Below, piece after piece: positions 1 to 5,649 of a DNA stretch of 7,835 nt; positions within the stretch are counted from its first letter, which is position 1; each line of letters starts with the position of its first letter. Source of the DNA: an uncultured Clostridia bacterium (GTDB lineage Bacteria; Bacillota; Clostridia; Oscillospirales; CAG-272). The notes under the pieces are model-generated. The model was not told the origin of the DNA. It saw nothing but the letters and a program-made list of their open reading frames with translations, and searched no databases. Position numbers and translations under genes: made by a program. Location of the stretch: assembly GCA_904502015.1 (NCBI GenBank), contig CAJGEA010000085.1, forward strand, positions 1 to 7,835, read 5' to 3'.

Positions 1-987
1 CTGGGCGATCCGCACGACGAGACGAAGGAATGCTTCGCCCTGCGCCCGATGACCTGCCCCTTCCAGTATCAGGCTTACCTCAACCGCATGCGCTCCTACC
101 GCGATCTGCCGCTGCGCTATGCCGAGAACTCCACGCTGTTCCGCAACGAGGATTCGGGCGAGATGCACGGTCTGATCCGTGTTCGCCAGTTCACCATCTC
201 CGAAGGTCACCTCGTTCTGCGTCCCGAGCAGCTGGAGGAGGAGTTCCGCGGATGCCTGGAGCTGGCTAAATATTGCCTGGATACGGTTGGCATGCTGGAG
301 GACTGCACCTTCCGCTTCTCCCAGTGGGATCCCGCAAGAGCGGGCATCAAGTACGAGGGTACGGCCGAGCAGTGGGAGGAGGCCCAGCGTGTCATGGGTG
401 AGATCCTGGATAACCTGGGAGTGAAGTACGAGATCGGTATTGACGAGGCCGCCTTCTACGGCCCCAAGCTGGACATTCAGTACAAGAACGTGTTCGGCAA
501 GGAGGATACCATCGTTACCATCCAGATCGACATGCTGCTGGCACAGAAGTTCGGCATGGAGTACGTGGATTCCGATAATACCTTGAAGCATCCTTACATC
601 ATCCACCGCACCTCGCTGGGCTGCTACGAGCGTACCCTTGCCTACCTGATCGAGAAGTACGCGGGCGCTCTGCCCACTTGGATGGCTCCCGTGCAGGCCA
701 AGTTCCTGCCCATGGGCGACGGCGAGGTGGAGTACTGCCAGAAGATCGCCGACAAGATGACCGCTATGGGTATGCGCGTGGAGATCGACAAGTCCAATAA
801 TACCATTGGATACAAGATCCGCACCGCCCAGCAGGAAAAGGTTCCCTATATGCTCATCGTGGGCGCGAAAGAGCTGGCCGACGGCACCGTGGCCGTCCGC
901 TCCCGTAAGGACGGCGACAAGGGCGCCATTCCCGCCGATCAGTTCATCATGGATATCATGACCGAGATCGCGGAGAAGAGAAGATAA
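1..987 (+). CDS. thrS: Threonine--tRNA ligase (ThrRS), C-terminal 328 residues; 5' end outside the window
   Basis: Class II aminoacyl-tRNA synthetase that charges tRNA-Thr with threonine in the cytoplasm. The frame is open from base 1, so the N-terminal part (TGS and editing domains, if present) is not visible. In the fragment, LRPMTCPFQYQ at residues 14-24 carries the first zinc ligand (Cys19). Motif 2 is TLFRNEDSGEMHGLIRVRQF, and His70 and His202 (in IHRTSLGCYER) complete the Cys-His-His zinc site that recognises threonine. Motif 3 surrounds ERTLAYLIEKY. From about residue 225 to the end runs the HGTP_anticodon domain (VQAKFLPMGD ... PYMLIVGAKEL ... VAVRSRKDGD). It reads MTCPFQ where E. coli-type ThrRS reads MNCPGH, so it belongs to a divergent ThrRS branch; I believe this form occurs in Clostridia and Mollicutes. 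The stop is TAA at 985-987. No classical terminator follows, only the hairpin repeat at 1001-1041. Confidence 0.97.
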   Translation: MGDPHDETKECFALRPMTCPFQYQAYLNRMRSYRDLPLRYAENSTLFRNEDSGEMHGLIRVRQFTISEGHLVLRPEQLEEEFRGCLELAKYCLDTVGMLEDCTFRFSQWDPARAGIKYEGTAEQWEEAQRVMGEILDNLGVKYEIGIDEAAFYGPKLDIQYKNVFGKEDTIVTIQIDMLLAQKFGMEYVDSDNTLKHPYIIHRTSLGCYERTLAYLIEKYAGALPTWMAPVQAKFLPMGDGEVEYCQKIADKMTAMGMRVEIDKSNNTIGYKIRTAQQEKVPYMLIVGAKELADGTVAVRSRKDGDKGAIPADQFIMDIMTEIAEKRR

Positions 988-1000
988 GGATTATTTTTTC

Positions 1001-1180
1001 GGGGGAGGAAACCTTCTTGAAAGAAGTTTCCGTCCTCCCCCGCACCCCCTCCAACCTTCAAGAACCTTCGAAAAAGGGATTTGAATATTGTCGGGGAAGA
1101 TGGTTGGTGACGGAGAGGGGATCCGAGCCCAAGCCCCGCCGCAGGCGGTCTTGAAAGAAGTTTTCCTCCCCGTACCCCTC
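1001..1180. repeat. Hairpin-bearing intergenic repeat with a second, partial copy
   Basis: The spacer after thrS starts with an imperfect hairpin at 1001-1041: GGGGGAGGA at 1001-1009 faces TCCTCCCCC at 1033-1041, and CTTCTT at 1013-1018 pairs with AAGAAG at 1021-1026. A degraded direct copy of the right half (CTTGAAAGAAG, then TTTCC/CTCCCC and an ACCCC tract) recurs at 1150-1178, without the left arm. A small CCGCC-GCA-GGCGG stem at 1136-1148 sits just before it. The T-run (994-999) is on the wrong side for a + strand terminator. From memory, GGGGGAGGAAAC...CTCCCCC elements are widely dispersed in gut Clostridia genomes, so this is more likely a dispersed palindromic repeat than a dedicated terminator. 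Confidence 0.5.
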
Positions 1181-1231
1181 TTTTCATGAATTTTTAAAAC
1201 AAATTTGGATTTGACAAAATGGAGACTTTAT

Positions 1232-1393
1232 ATGAAAAATTATGAAAGTGCAGGATTTGTTGTTGGGGCTGTGGTCGGAGCAATTCTTGCAGGACTCTGC
1301 GTATATTTTACACAAAGCGTTGTTTCCGCAATAATTTCATTAGGATGTGCTTTAGCGGGCGGATGTATAGGGAAATCTATTCAAAAAAATTAA
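1232..1393 (+). CDS. Small hypothetical membrane protein, 53 aa, two glycine-zipper helices
   Basis: I do not recognise a family. The chosen start is ATG 1232, with GGAGA at 1221-1225 six bases upstream; the in-frame TTG at 1205 would add nine residues but has no ribosome binding site. The protein is nearly all membrane. Helix 1 spans about residues 7-26, with G8, G12, G16 and G21 in a GxxxG register. Helix 2 spans about 30-47 (GCALAGGCIGK), and the tail is basic (KSIQKN). Cysteines lie at 23, 39 and 45. Such short glycine-rich hairpin proteins include holin-like, glycine-zipper and toxin-like peptides, but nothing here decides between them. The gene is clearly AT-richer than thrS and the following gene, which suggests a different origin. 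It lies 33 bp upstream of the C_GCAxxG_C_C gene and could be co-transcribed with it. I saw no convincing promoter. Confidence 0.6.
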   Translation: MKNYESAGFVVGAVVGAILAGLCVYFTQSVVSAIISLGCALAGGCIGKSIQKN

Positions 1394-1426
1394 ATTGATT
1401 TTAATTCAATTAACGGAGAAAATAAT

Positions 1427-1921
1427 ATGGAAAACACCACACAAGTCCCTCCCCGCGGCGAGTCCGCCATGGCGTATTTCAAGCAGGGCTACAACTGCGC
1501 TCAGGCCGTATTCCTCGCCTTTGGCGATCTCACGGGCATGGACAATGCCACCGCCGCGCGACTGGTGTCCTCCTTTGGCGGAGGCATGGGCCGTATGCGC
1601 GAGGTCTGCGGCGCGGTCAGCGGCGCGCTCGCGGTGCTGGGCCTGCTGAACGGCTACGATGATCCCGCCGACGGCGCGGGCAAGAGCCGCCACTACGAGG
1701 ACGTGCGGGCGTTTGCCGAGCGCTTCAAGCAACAGACGGGTAGCGGCACCATCATCTGTCGTGAGCTGCTGGACGGCGCGCGGGTGAATAGCGAGGCGGG
1801 CGGCGAGCCCGAAGCGCGTACTCCCACCTACTACCAAAAGCGCCCCTGCGGTGAGCTGTGCGCCATCGCCGCCGATGTGCTGGACGCCATGCTCCGTGAA
1901 CGCGGCGTGATGGCTGACTAA
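1427..1921 (+). CDS. C_GCAxxG_C_C family putative redox-active protein
   Basis: A 164-residue soluble protein of the cysteine-rich family TIGR01909 / PF09719, which is proposed to be redox-active or metal-binding but has no established reaction. The signature cysteines are all present: Cys24 in GYNCAQAV, Cys61 in VCGAVSGAL (the GCAxxG-type core, preceded by SSFGGGMGRMRE), Cys111 in IICRELL, and the closing pair Cys141/Cys145 in RPCGELC. The length is normal for the family. There is no signal peptide and no membrane segment. ATG 1427 has CGGAGAA (1414-1420) at good spacing. The upstream neighbour is the small membrane protein gene, 33 bp away and separated by a short AT-rich inverted repeat (AATTGA 1393-1398 / TCAATT 1406-1411). 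Coding GC is high and matches thrS. The family is strong by motif; the physiological role is unknown. Confidence 0.9.
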   Translation: MENTTQVPPRGESAMAYFKQGYNCAQAVFLAFGDLTGMDNATAARLVSSFGGGMGRMREVCGAVSGALAVLGLLNGYDDPADGAGKSRHYEDVRAFAERFKQQTGSGTIICRELLDGARVNSEAGGEPEARTPTYYQKRPCGELCAIAADVLDAMLRERGVMAD

Positions 1922-1946
1922 TACGGGTTCTTGATGGTAAAAAATA

Positions 1947-2045
1947 CCCTCTCCGCCGCGCTTGCGGCGCGCCACCTCCCCCAATGGGGGGAGGCTCGCG
2001 AAAGGCTCTCCCATTGGGAGAGCTCCCGCGAAGCGGGTGAGAGGG
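1947..2045. repeat. 99-bp multi-hairpin palindromic repeat
   Basis: The ends CCCTCTC (1947-1953) and GAGAGGG (2039-2045) are inverted and could close a multibranch structure. Inside are four consecutive stems: GCCGC/GCGGC around 1955-1969, CCTCCCCC/GGGGGAGG around 1975-1994, the perfect GCTCTCCC-ATT-GGGAGAGC around 2005-2023, and CCCGC-GAA-GCGGG at 2025-2037. The layout and wording strongly resemble a dispersed palindromic element that I associate with many gut Clostridia (from memory, not searched). It lies directly after a gene and codes for nothing credible; open frames across it are by-products of its GC-rich stems. Confidence 0.7.
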
Positions 2046-2077
2046 TTATGTAAGATCATAACGGGAACAATGAATTA

Positions 2078-2117
2078 ACAGAGAAGCACCGAGCCTTGCG
2101 GCTCGGTGCTTCTCTGT
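2078..2117. terminator. Perfect 18-bp hairpin between convergent genes, probable terminator
   Basis: The left arm 2078-2095 (ACAGAGAAGCACCGAGCC) pairs without mismatch with 2100-2117 around the loop TTGC. It lies between the + strand C_GCAxxG_C_C gene and the minus strand glycine-rich membrane protein gene. There is no strong U-tract on either side. The minus-strand transcript would continue TAATTCATTG, so a weak terminator for the minus strand gene is the better reading. Bidirectional stopping is possible because the stem is so long. Confidence 0.55.
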
Positions 2118-2122
2118 ATAGC

Positions 2123-2150
2123 GGGCATCTGCGTTTGGCGGCAGATGCCC
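2123..2150. terminator. Perfect 10-bp hairpin just downstream of the glycine-rich protein gene
   Basis: GGGCATCTGC (2123-2132) pairs exactly with GCAGATGCCC (2141-2150) around an 8-base loop. It sits 18 bases beyond the stop codon of the minus strand gene. It lacks a U-tract, so it may be a 3'-end stabilising stem or part of a two-hairpin termination region with the neighbour at 2078-2117. Confidence 0.4.
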
Positions 2151-2168
2151 CAAATGGGTGACTCGCGT

Positions 2169-3134
2169 TTAATCGTTGTTGTTGGCGCCGCCCCCAACGT
2201 GGCCTTCGCCGCGGTTTTTCACGGCGTTGACGATAATGATCACCGCAACCACGATGAATCCAATGGCAATGATCAGACTGACCACGTCAAAGTCGGATAC
2301 GGTTTTGGGGAAAACGTCCTCGATATCCTCAACCACGACCACGATCGGGATGCCGGTGGACGCGGTAAACGCCGTCAGCGCCTCGTTCACGGTTTCGTCG
2401 GTTACGTCCAGCGAGGTCATGTTGGTCAGGTGCGAATTGTATTCCACGCTCTCGGTCTTGCATGTAAACGAGGATTCCAGCCCCAGCCCCTCGATATGCT
2501 CCTGCATGGTGTTGACTACGGATGCAATACCGGAATCGAGAGAGTATTTATAGGAGTTGGAATTGATGGCCGAGTTCTGTATGGCGATACCCAATTTACT
2601 GCTGTTGCTTCCGAACATGGAGTTGATCTTGGGATCGACATGGTCACCGCACCAAGCGATAAAGTTATAATCGTAATATTGGTCGTCCTCAACGGTAATG
2701 ACGATGAGCAGGTTGTCCTCGTAGTCCTTGGTGGTGCCAAATTCTGCGGCGTACTGACTGTTGGCGTAATCCTGAAATACGTTCTCGTCGTAAGTGATCT
2801 CTCCGCCATTCGTCACGAGGTTGAAGGCCGAGCTGAATACCGATAACAGCAGAAGACCCGCAAACAGAATCATGACGATGGGTATGATCAAAATGCCGCC
2901 AAGGCAGCCGCCGCCACCGTAATAATGGCGTCTAGGGCCCCAAAACCATCCGCCGTAATGGTACGGTCTGTGATGGCGCGGCCCGTGATGATGAGGGCCA
3001 CCTCTGAATCCACCGCCGGGGCCACGGCCCCCGCCGCCAAATCCGCGACCGCCGCCGCCGAAGCCGCCGCCACCGCCGCCAAATCCTCCTCTTGATCCTC
3101 CGCCTCCGCGGGATCCTCCTCCCGGTCCTGGCAT
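2169..3134 (-). CDS. Glycine-rich, two-helix membrane protein with a TPM-like outside domain
   Basis: A 321-residue protein. Residues 1-46 are almost entirely Gly/Arg/Phe/Ser with RGG-like repeats. Residues 47-71 are His/Arg/Tyr/Trp-rich (HHH at 48-50). Helix 1 is about 79-103, a soluble part covers about 105-282, helix 2 is about 284-305, and a short GGGANNND tail follows. I infer an inside N-terminus and an outside soluble part. The segment FQDYANSQYAAEFG ... YEDNLLIVITVEDD ... WCGDHV resembles the second half of TPM domains (PF04536). The later TDETVNEALTAFTASTGIPI followed by VVVVEDIE resembles the TPM first half, so the halves seem swapped. TPM proteins act in photosystem repair or membrane-protein turnover, but no function can be assigned here. 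ATG 3134 has AAAGGAG (3141-3147) at six bases and a good promoter upstream. The gene follows tmcAL in tandem but is probably transcribed on its own. Confidence 0.85.
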   Translation of the reverse strand: MPGPGGGSRGGGGSRGGFGGGGGGFGGGGRGFGGGGRGPGGGFRGGPHHHGPRHHRPYHYGGWFWGPRRHYYGGGGCLGGILIIPIVMILFAGLLLLSVFSSAFNLVTNGGEITYDENVFQDYANSQYAAEFGTTKDYEDNLLIVITVEDDQYYDYNFIAWCGDHVDPKINSMFGSNSSKLGIAIQNSAINSNSYKYSLDSGIASVVNTMQEHIEGLGLESSFTCKTESVEYNSHLTNMTSLDVTDETVNEALTAFTASTGIPIVVVVEDIEDVFPKTVSDFDVVSLIIAIGFIVVAVIIIVNAVKNRGEGHVGGGANNND

Positions 3135-3174
3135 AACGTACTCCTTTCCTTTGCTGTGATATTCTTACGGCTTT

Positions 3175-3203
3175 ATTATACACCTATTTGCCGTTGATTG
3201 CAA
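3175..3203 (-). promoter_or_regulatory. SigA-type promoter of the glycine-rich membrane protein gene
   Basis: On the minus strand, TTGCAA (-35, 3198-3203) and a perfect TATAAT (-10, 3175-3180) are separated by exactly 17 bases. The predicted start of transcription near 3168 leaves a leader of about 34 bases before ATG 3134, with AAAGGAG inside it. This supports transcription independent of tmcAL. Confidence 0.8.
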
Positions 3204-3260
3204 TACTTTTTTGATGAATCGTAAAATTCAGGTCAAGAAAACCGCCGATCGTGCGTCCCC

Positions 3261-4511
3261 TCACCATTCCGCAATGTGCGGGCTCCGTTGCATCCATGCT
3301 CCCGCCGCAATGGGGGTGGGCAGGCAGAGGGTGCAGAGTGCGTCAGCCTGCTCGCAAAGCGCGCGCTGACGGCACACGGGGGAGTCGGCGGGCTTGGTCA
3401 CCACGGTGAGGGCGGGAGCGGAGCCGTCTGCCTCGGCGCGCTCCTTTTCCTGTTTTTGCCACGCCTTGAGGTAAGCACAGCCTGCCTTGGTGGCCGCCAA
3501 TAGGGTGGTGTAGCGGGGCGGCTCGCGCAGATCCGCCTCGGTTACCCCCGTCACGGCAAACAGCATGGCACGGCGAAGCCGCGCGTCGGTAAATTGCTTG
3601 GTGCGGCAGAGGGAAAAGAATTCCTCGCACGTAGCGGAACGGCGTGCCTCGCGGCACAGATGCCCCGAAAGTCCCCCCGAAAGCTCGGCGCAACCCTCAA
3701 ACTCGGCAGGCGAACCCAGTCGGAATCGCGCGTGGTAGAAGGGCAGGAGAGGCGTCCCCCATATCGGTGCTCTCCCATCCTCGATCTCCCTCATCAGCAG
3801 GTCGAATATCTTGGGGGGCATGGTGCCGTCCAAAAGAGAGGTAAGTGCGATCGTGTCACTCTCGGCAACCTCCATGAGATTACGCAGGGCGGTGGCAGAC
3901 GGGTAGTGCGCGTCGTGCTGTACCGTGTCGCGGTAGCCGTCGCCCACCCGCTGCACGGTTTGGACGTCCATCGGGGCGCTCAAGGCGCGGTTGGCGCGCA
4001 GATAGGCGATGCCGAGAAGATCGTTGGAATTGGGGAATCCCTCAGGGAGAGTTACGCCTGCCGTTTCCTGCAACGCGCGGGTGTAGGCCAGCGTCGTGCC
4101 TACGCCCTCGCGGCACAGCGCGGCGTAGCGGTTGGTGAAATCGGGCGTTTCCGTAATTTCGGCCATGCGGGAGAGCAGATGGAGGTCAGCACTCTCACTC
4201 CCAAAGGTGAGGGAATCCACACCAAGCGCGGAGGCGATATACACGCCCGCACGGGCAAAATGCTCGGCACTGCTCGCGCAGTAGGGGAAGGGAAGCTCTA
4301 AAGCGAGGTCAGCCCCCGCCTCCACTGCCATGCGTGCGCGTAGGTAGGGATCGGCCACGGCGGGTGTGCCGCGCTGGACAAAGCGTCCGCTCATGATGCA
4401 GACGACGCATCCGTCGGGCCCGACGGCGTTGCGCATACGCCCGAGCAGATAGGCGTGCCCGTTGTGCAAGGGATTGAATTCACAGATCACGGCAGACGAA
4501 CGAGCGGACAT
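3261..4511 (-). CDS. tmcAL: tRNA(Met) cytidine acetate ligase TmcAL (YlbM family)
   Basis: A 416-residue cytoplasmic enzyme. The family activates acetate with ATP and forms N4-acetylcytidine at wobble position 34 of elongator tRNA-Met. The nucleotidyltransferase N-terminus is AVICEFNPLHNGHAYLL, with the HxGH motif at 16-19. It is followed by MSGRFVQRG (40-48), ALELPFPY (70-77), NSND (161-164) and PSATALRN (204-211), all family landmarks. The length is typical. I chose ATG 4511: AGGAGG lies eight bases upstream, whereas the in-frame GTG at 4520 overlaps that same site and cannot use it. It is divergent from yceD-rpmF, the same arrangement as ylbM versus ylbN-rpmF in Bacillus subtilis. The C-terminal part (about 340-390) is the least conserved. 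No clear terminator is visible between its stop and the next promoter. Confidence 0.95.
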   Translation of the reverse strand: MSARSSAVICEFNPLHNGHAYLLGRMRNAVGPDGCVVCIMSGRFVQRGTPAVADPYLRARMAVEAGADLALELPFPYCASSAEHFARAGVYIASALGVDSLTFGSESADLHLLSRMAEITETPDFTNRYAALCREGVGTTLAYTRALQETAGVTLPEGFPNSNDLLGIAYLRANRALSAPMDVQTVQRVGDGYRDTVQHDAHYPSATALRNLMEVAESDTIALTSLLDGTMPPKIFDLLMREIEDGRAPIWGTPLLPFYHARFRLGSPAEFEGCAELSGGLSGHLCREARRSATCEEFFSLCRTKQFTDARLRRAMLFAVTGVTEADLREPPRYTTLLAATKAGCAYLKAWQKQEKERAEADGSAPALTVVTKPADSPVCRQRALCEQADALCTLCLPTPIAAGAWMQRSPHIAEW

Positions 4512-4543
4512 GACCGACACCTCCTTTGATTATCATTGGGTTT

Positions 4544-4573
4544 AGTATAGCATATTGGCAGGGGGAATGTCAA
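4544..4573 (-). promoter_or_regulatory. Promoter of tmcAL
   Basis: On the minus strand, a perfect TTGACA (4568-4573) is followed after 18 bases by TATACT (4544-4549), with TGC directly before it giving an extended -10. Transcription should begin near 4537, about 25 bases before ATG 4511. It is back-to-back with the yceD-rpmF promoter, the two -35 boxes lying about 50 bp apart. Confidence 0.85.
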
Positions 4574-4624
4574 GCAAATGGAGAAATTTCGGTCAAAGAG
4601 CGCAAAGAAAATTTTAGAAAAGTA

Positions 4625-4653
4625 TTGACAATTACCCCGAGATAGGGTATAAT
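4625..4653 (+). promoter_or_regulatory. Consensus SigA promoter of the yceD-rpmF operon
   Basis: TTGACA (4625-4630), a 17-base spacer and TATAAT (4648-4653) match the housekeeping consensus at every position, as expected for a ribosomal protein operon. The start of transcription near 4660 gives a leader of about 40 bases to ATG 4700. Confidence 0.92.
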
Positions 4654-4699
4654 AAACAATGTCGTGTTTTGCTTATTTGATTCGAAAAGGAGTGGCAGT

Positions 4700-5245
4700 A
4701 TGCTTTTGGACCTCAAACCCATGTTGCGCGGAGAGATCACCCGACTGCCCATTGACTTTCGCATCGAGCCCGAAGCCCCCGTCGGCGTCGAGCTGACAGG
4801 CGACGCGCACATAGAAGGCGAGATCACCAATCAGGGCGGCTATATGCGCCTGTCCGCTACCGTTGCTCTTCCGTATCGCGGCGTTTGTGCCCGTTGTCTT
4901 GACGAGCTTGAGGCCGAGTTCGATATGCCGTTCGAGCGCACCGTCGTGACTGAGGGTACGCTGACCGAGGAGCAGGAGGAGGATAACGTAGACGAGTACG
5001 TGATCCTGCAAAACGGTATGCTGGACATTGATGATGCTGTTCGTGAAGCACTCATTCTGTCCTTTCCCATGCGGCTGATCTGCCGCGAGGATTGTCCCGG
5101 TCTTTGCCCCAAGTGCGGCAAACCCCTGCGTGACGGCGCGTGCGGATGCACGACCAAGGAGATCGACCCCCGCTGGGCGGTGCTCGCAAGTCTTCGCTTT
5201 GACGAGGATGAGAGTGGATCCGATGCGGACAAGTCCGACTCGTAA
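4700..5245 (+). CDS. yceD: YceD/YlbN family (DUF177) zinc-binding protein
   Basis: A 181-residue cytoplasmic protein of the DUF177 family, which is almost always encoded directly before rpmF. In E. coli and in plants it has been linked to 23S rRNA accumulation or large-subunit assembly. Visible features are the central CARCLDELEAEF (Cys63, Cys66), an acidic stretch TEEQEEDNVDEY (89-100), then DIDDAVREALILSFPMRLIC and the cysteine cluster CREDCPGLCPKCGKPLRDGA with CGC just after it (Cys128, 132, 136, 139, 148, 150), a likely zinc site. The C-terminus is acidic and serine-rich. The open frame reaches back to an ATG at 4664, but ATG 4700 is the start because AAGGAG (4687-4692) lies seven bases before it and the promoter would put the mRNA start near 4660. 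First gene of an operon with rpmF, 117 bp apart. Confidence 0.93.
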   Translation: MLLDLKPMLRGEITRLPIDFRIEPEAPVGVELTGDAHIEGEITNQGGYMRLSATVALPYRGVCARCLDELEAEFDMPFERTVVTEGTLTEEQEEDNVDEYVILQNGMLDIDDAVREALILSFPMRLICREDCPGLCPKCGKPLRDGACGCTTKEIDPRWAVLASLRFDEDESGSDADKSDS

Positions 5246-5362
5246 TTTTCAAGTTCCCGTTTACATTTGAATGATATGCCCGTAAGGGCTTTCAGATAGA
5301 GAAGATCGCACAAAGTGCTACTGCGCGACGTGCGTGTTCAATGCCCAGGAGGAGGTGTCAAT

Positions 5363-5554
5363 ATGGCAGTACCGAAGCGTAAAGTATCCAAGGCTCGCAG
5401 AGATTCCAGAAGATCGAACAACAGCAAACTGGTGGCATCCGGTCTTGTAAAGTGCTCGAACCCCGAGTGCAACGAGATGCTCAAGCCCCACCGTGTGTGC
5501 AAGGTTTGCGGTTTCTACGACGGTAAGAAGGTTCTGAACGTTAAGAACGCGTAA
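5363..5554 (+). CDS. rpmF: Large ribosomal subunit protein bL32
   Basis: A 63-residue ribosomal protein with the typical start MAVPKRKVSKARRDSRRSNN and zinc ribbon. The C-terminal half HRVCKVCGFYDGKKV is characteristic. The first knuckle reads CSNPEC (Cys31, Cys36), a C-x4-C spacing instead of the usual C-x2-C; the second is Cys46/Cys49. The start at ATG 5363 is fixed by the strong AGGAGGAGG (5347-5355) and by family length; the open frame upstream to 5315 is not translated. The 117-bp gap from yceD holds only a 4-bp GCCC-GTAA-GGGC stem (5278-5289) and no convincing promoter, so transcription most likely comes from the promoter at 4625. Downstream is a bidirectional terminator rather than plsX, which often follows rpmF. 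Confidence 0.97.
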   Translation: MAVPKRKVSKARRDSRRSNNSKLVASGLVKCSNPECNEMLKPHRVCKVCGFYDGKKVLNVKNA

Positions 5555-5592
5555 TTCCCGACGTATCTCGAAAAAATTTGCTTGCAAGCTAC

Positions 5593-5634
5593 AAAAAAGG
5601 ATTCAGCACCCATGCGGGGCGTGAATCCTTTTTT
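5593..5634. terminator. Bidirectional intrinsic terminator between rpmF and luxS
   Basis: AAAAAAGGATTCA (5593-5605) pairs perfectly with TGAATCCTTTTTT (5622-5634) around a 16-base loop. On the + strand the stem ends in six Ts followed by GTTTTG. On the minus strand it likewise ends in a six-T run. It therefore serves both convergent transcripts, yceD-rpmF and luxS. Confidence 0.92.
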
Positions 5635-5649
5635 GTTTTGTCGGGAAAA

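Noticed and set aside
1211..1239. TTGACA at 1211-1216 as a -35 box for the small membrane protein gene
   Set aside because: No -10 lies at 16-18 bases. The nearest (TATGAA) is only 14 bases away and would overlap the start codon.
1406..2059. 217-codon open frame on the minus strand opposite the C_GCAxxG_C_C gene
   Set aside because: It has no family resemblance and runs through the palindromic repeat. The + strand frame has a clear family motif and ribosome binding site.
2078..2117. Resemblance of the hairpin (AGCACCGAGCC...GGCTCGGTGCT) to the 3' stem of a Cas9 tracrRNA
   Set aside because: There is no repeat array, no anti-repeat, no cas gene and no U-tract. The stem is twice as long as the tracrRNA one, so the similarity is chance.
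2106..2846. 246-codon open frame on the + strand opposite the glycine-rich membrane protein gene
   Set aside because: It is an antisense by-product starting inside a terminator-like hairpin. The minus strand frame has promoter, ribosome binding site and membrane helices.
3594..4301. 235-codon + strand open frame opposite tmcAL
   Set aside because: GC-rich antisense shadow; tmcAL carries all its family motifs on the minus strand.
5246..5362. A ribosomal-protein leader or riboswitch before rpmF
   Set aside because: Only a 4-bp stem and a plain ribosome binding site are visible; no structure I can support.
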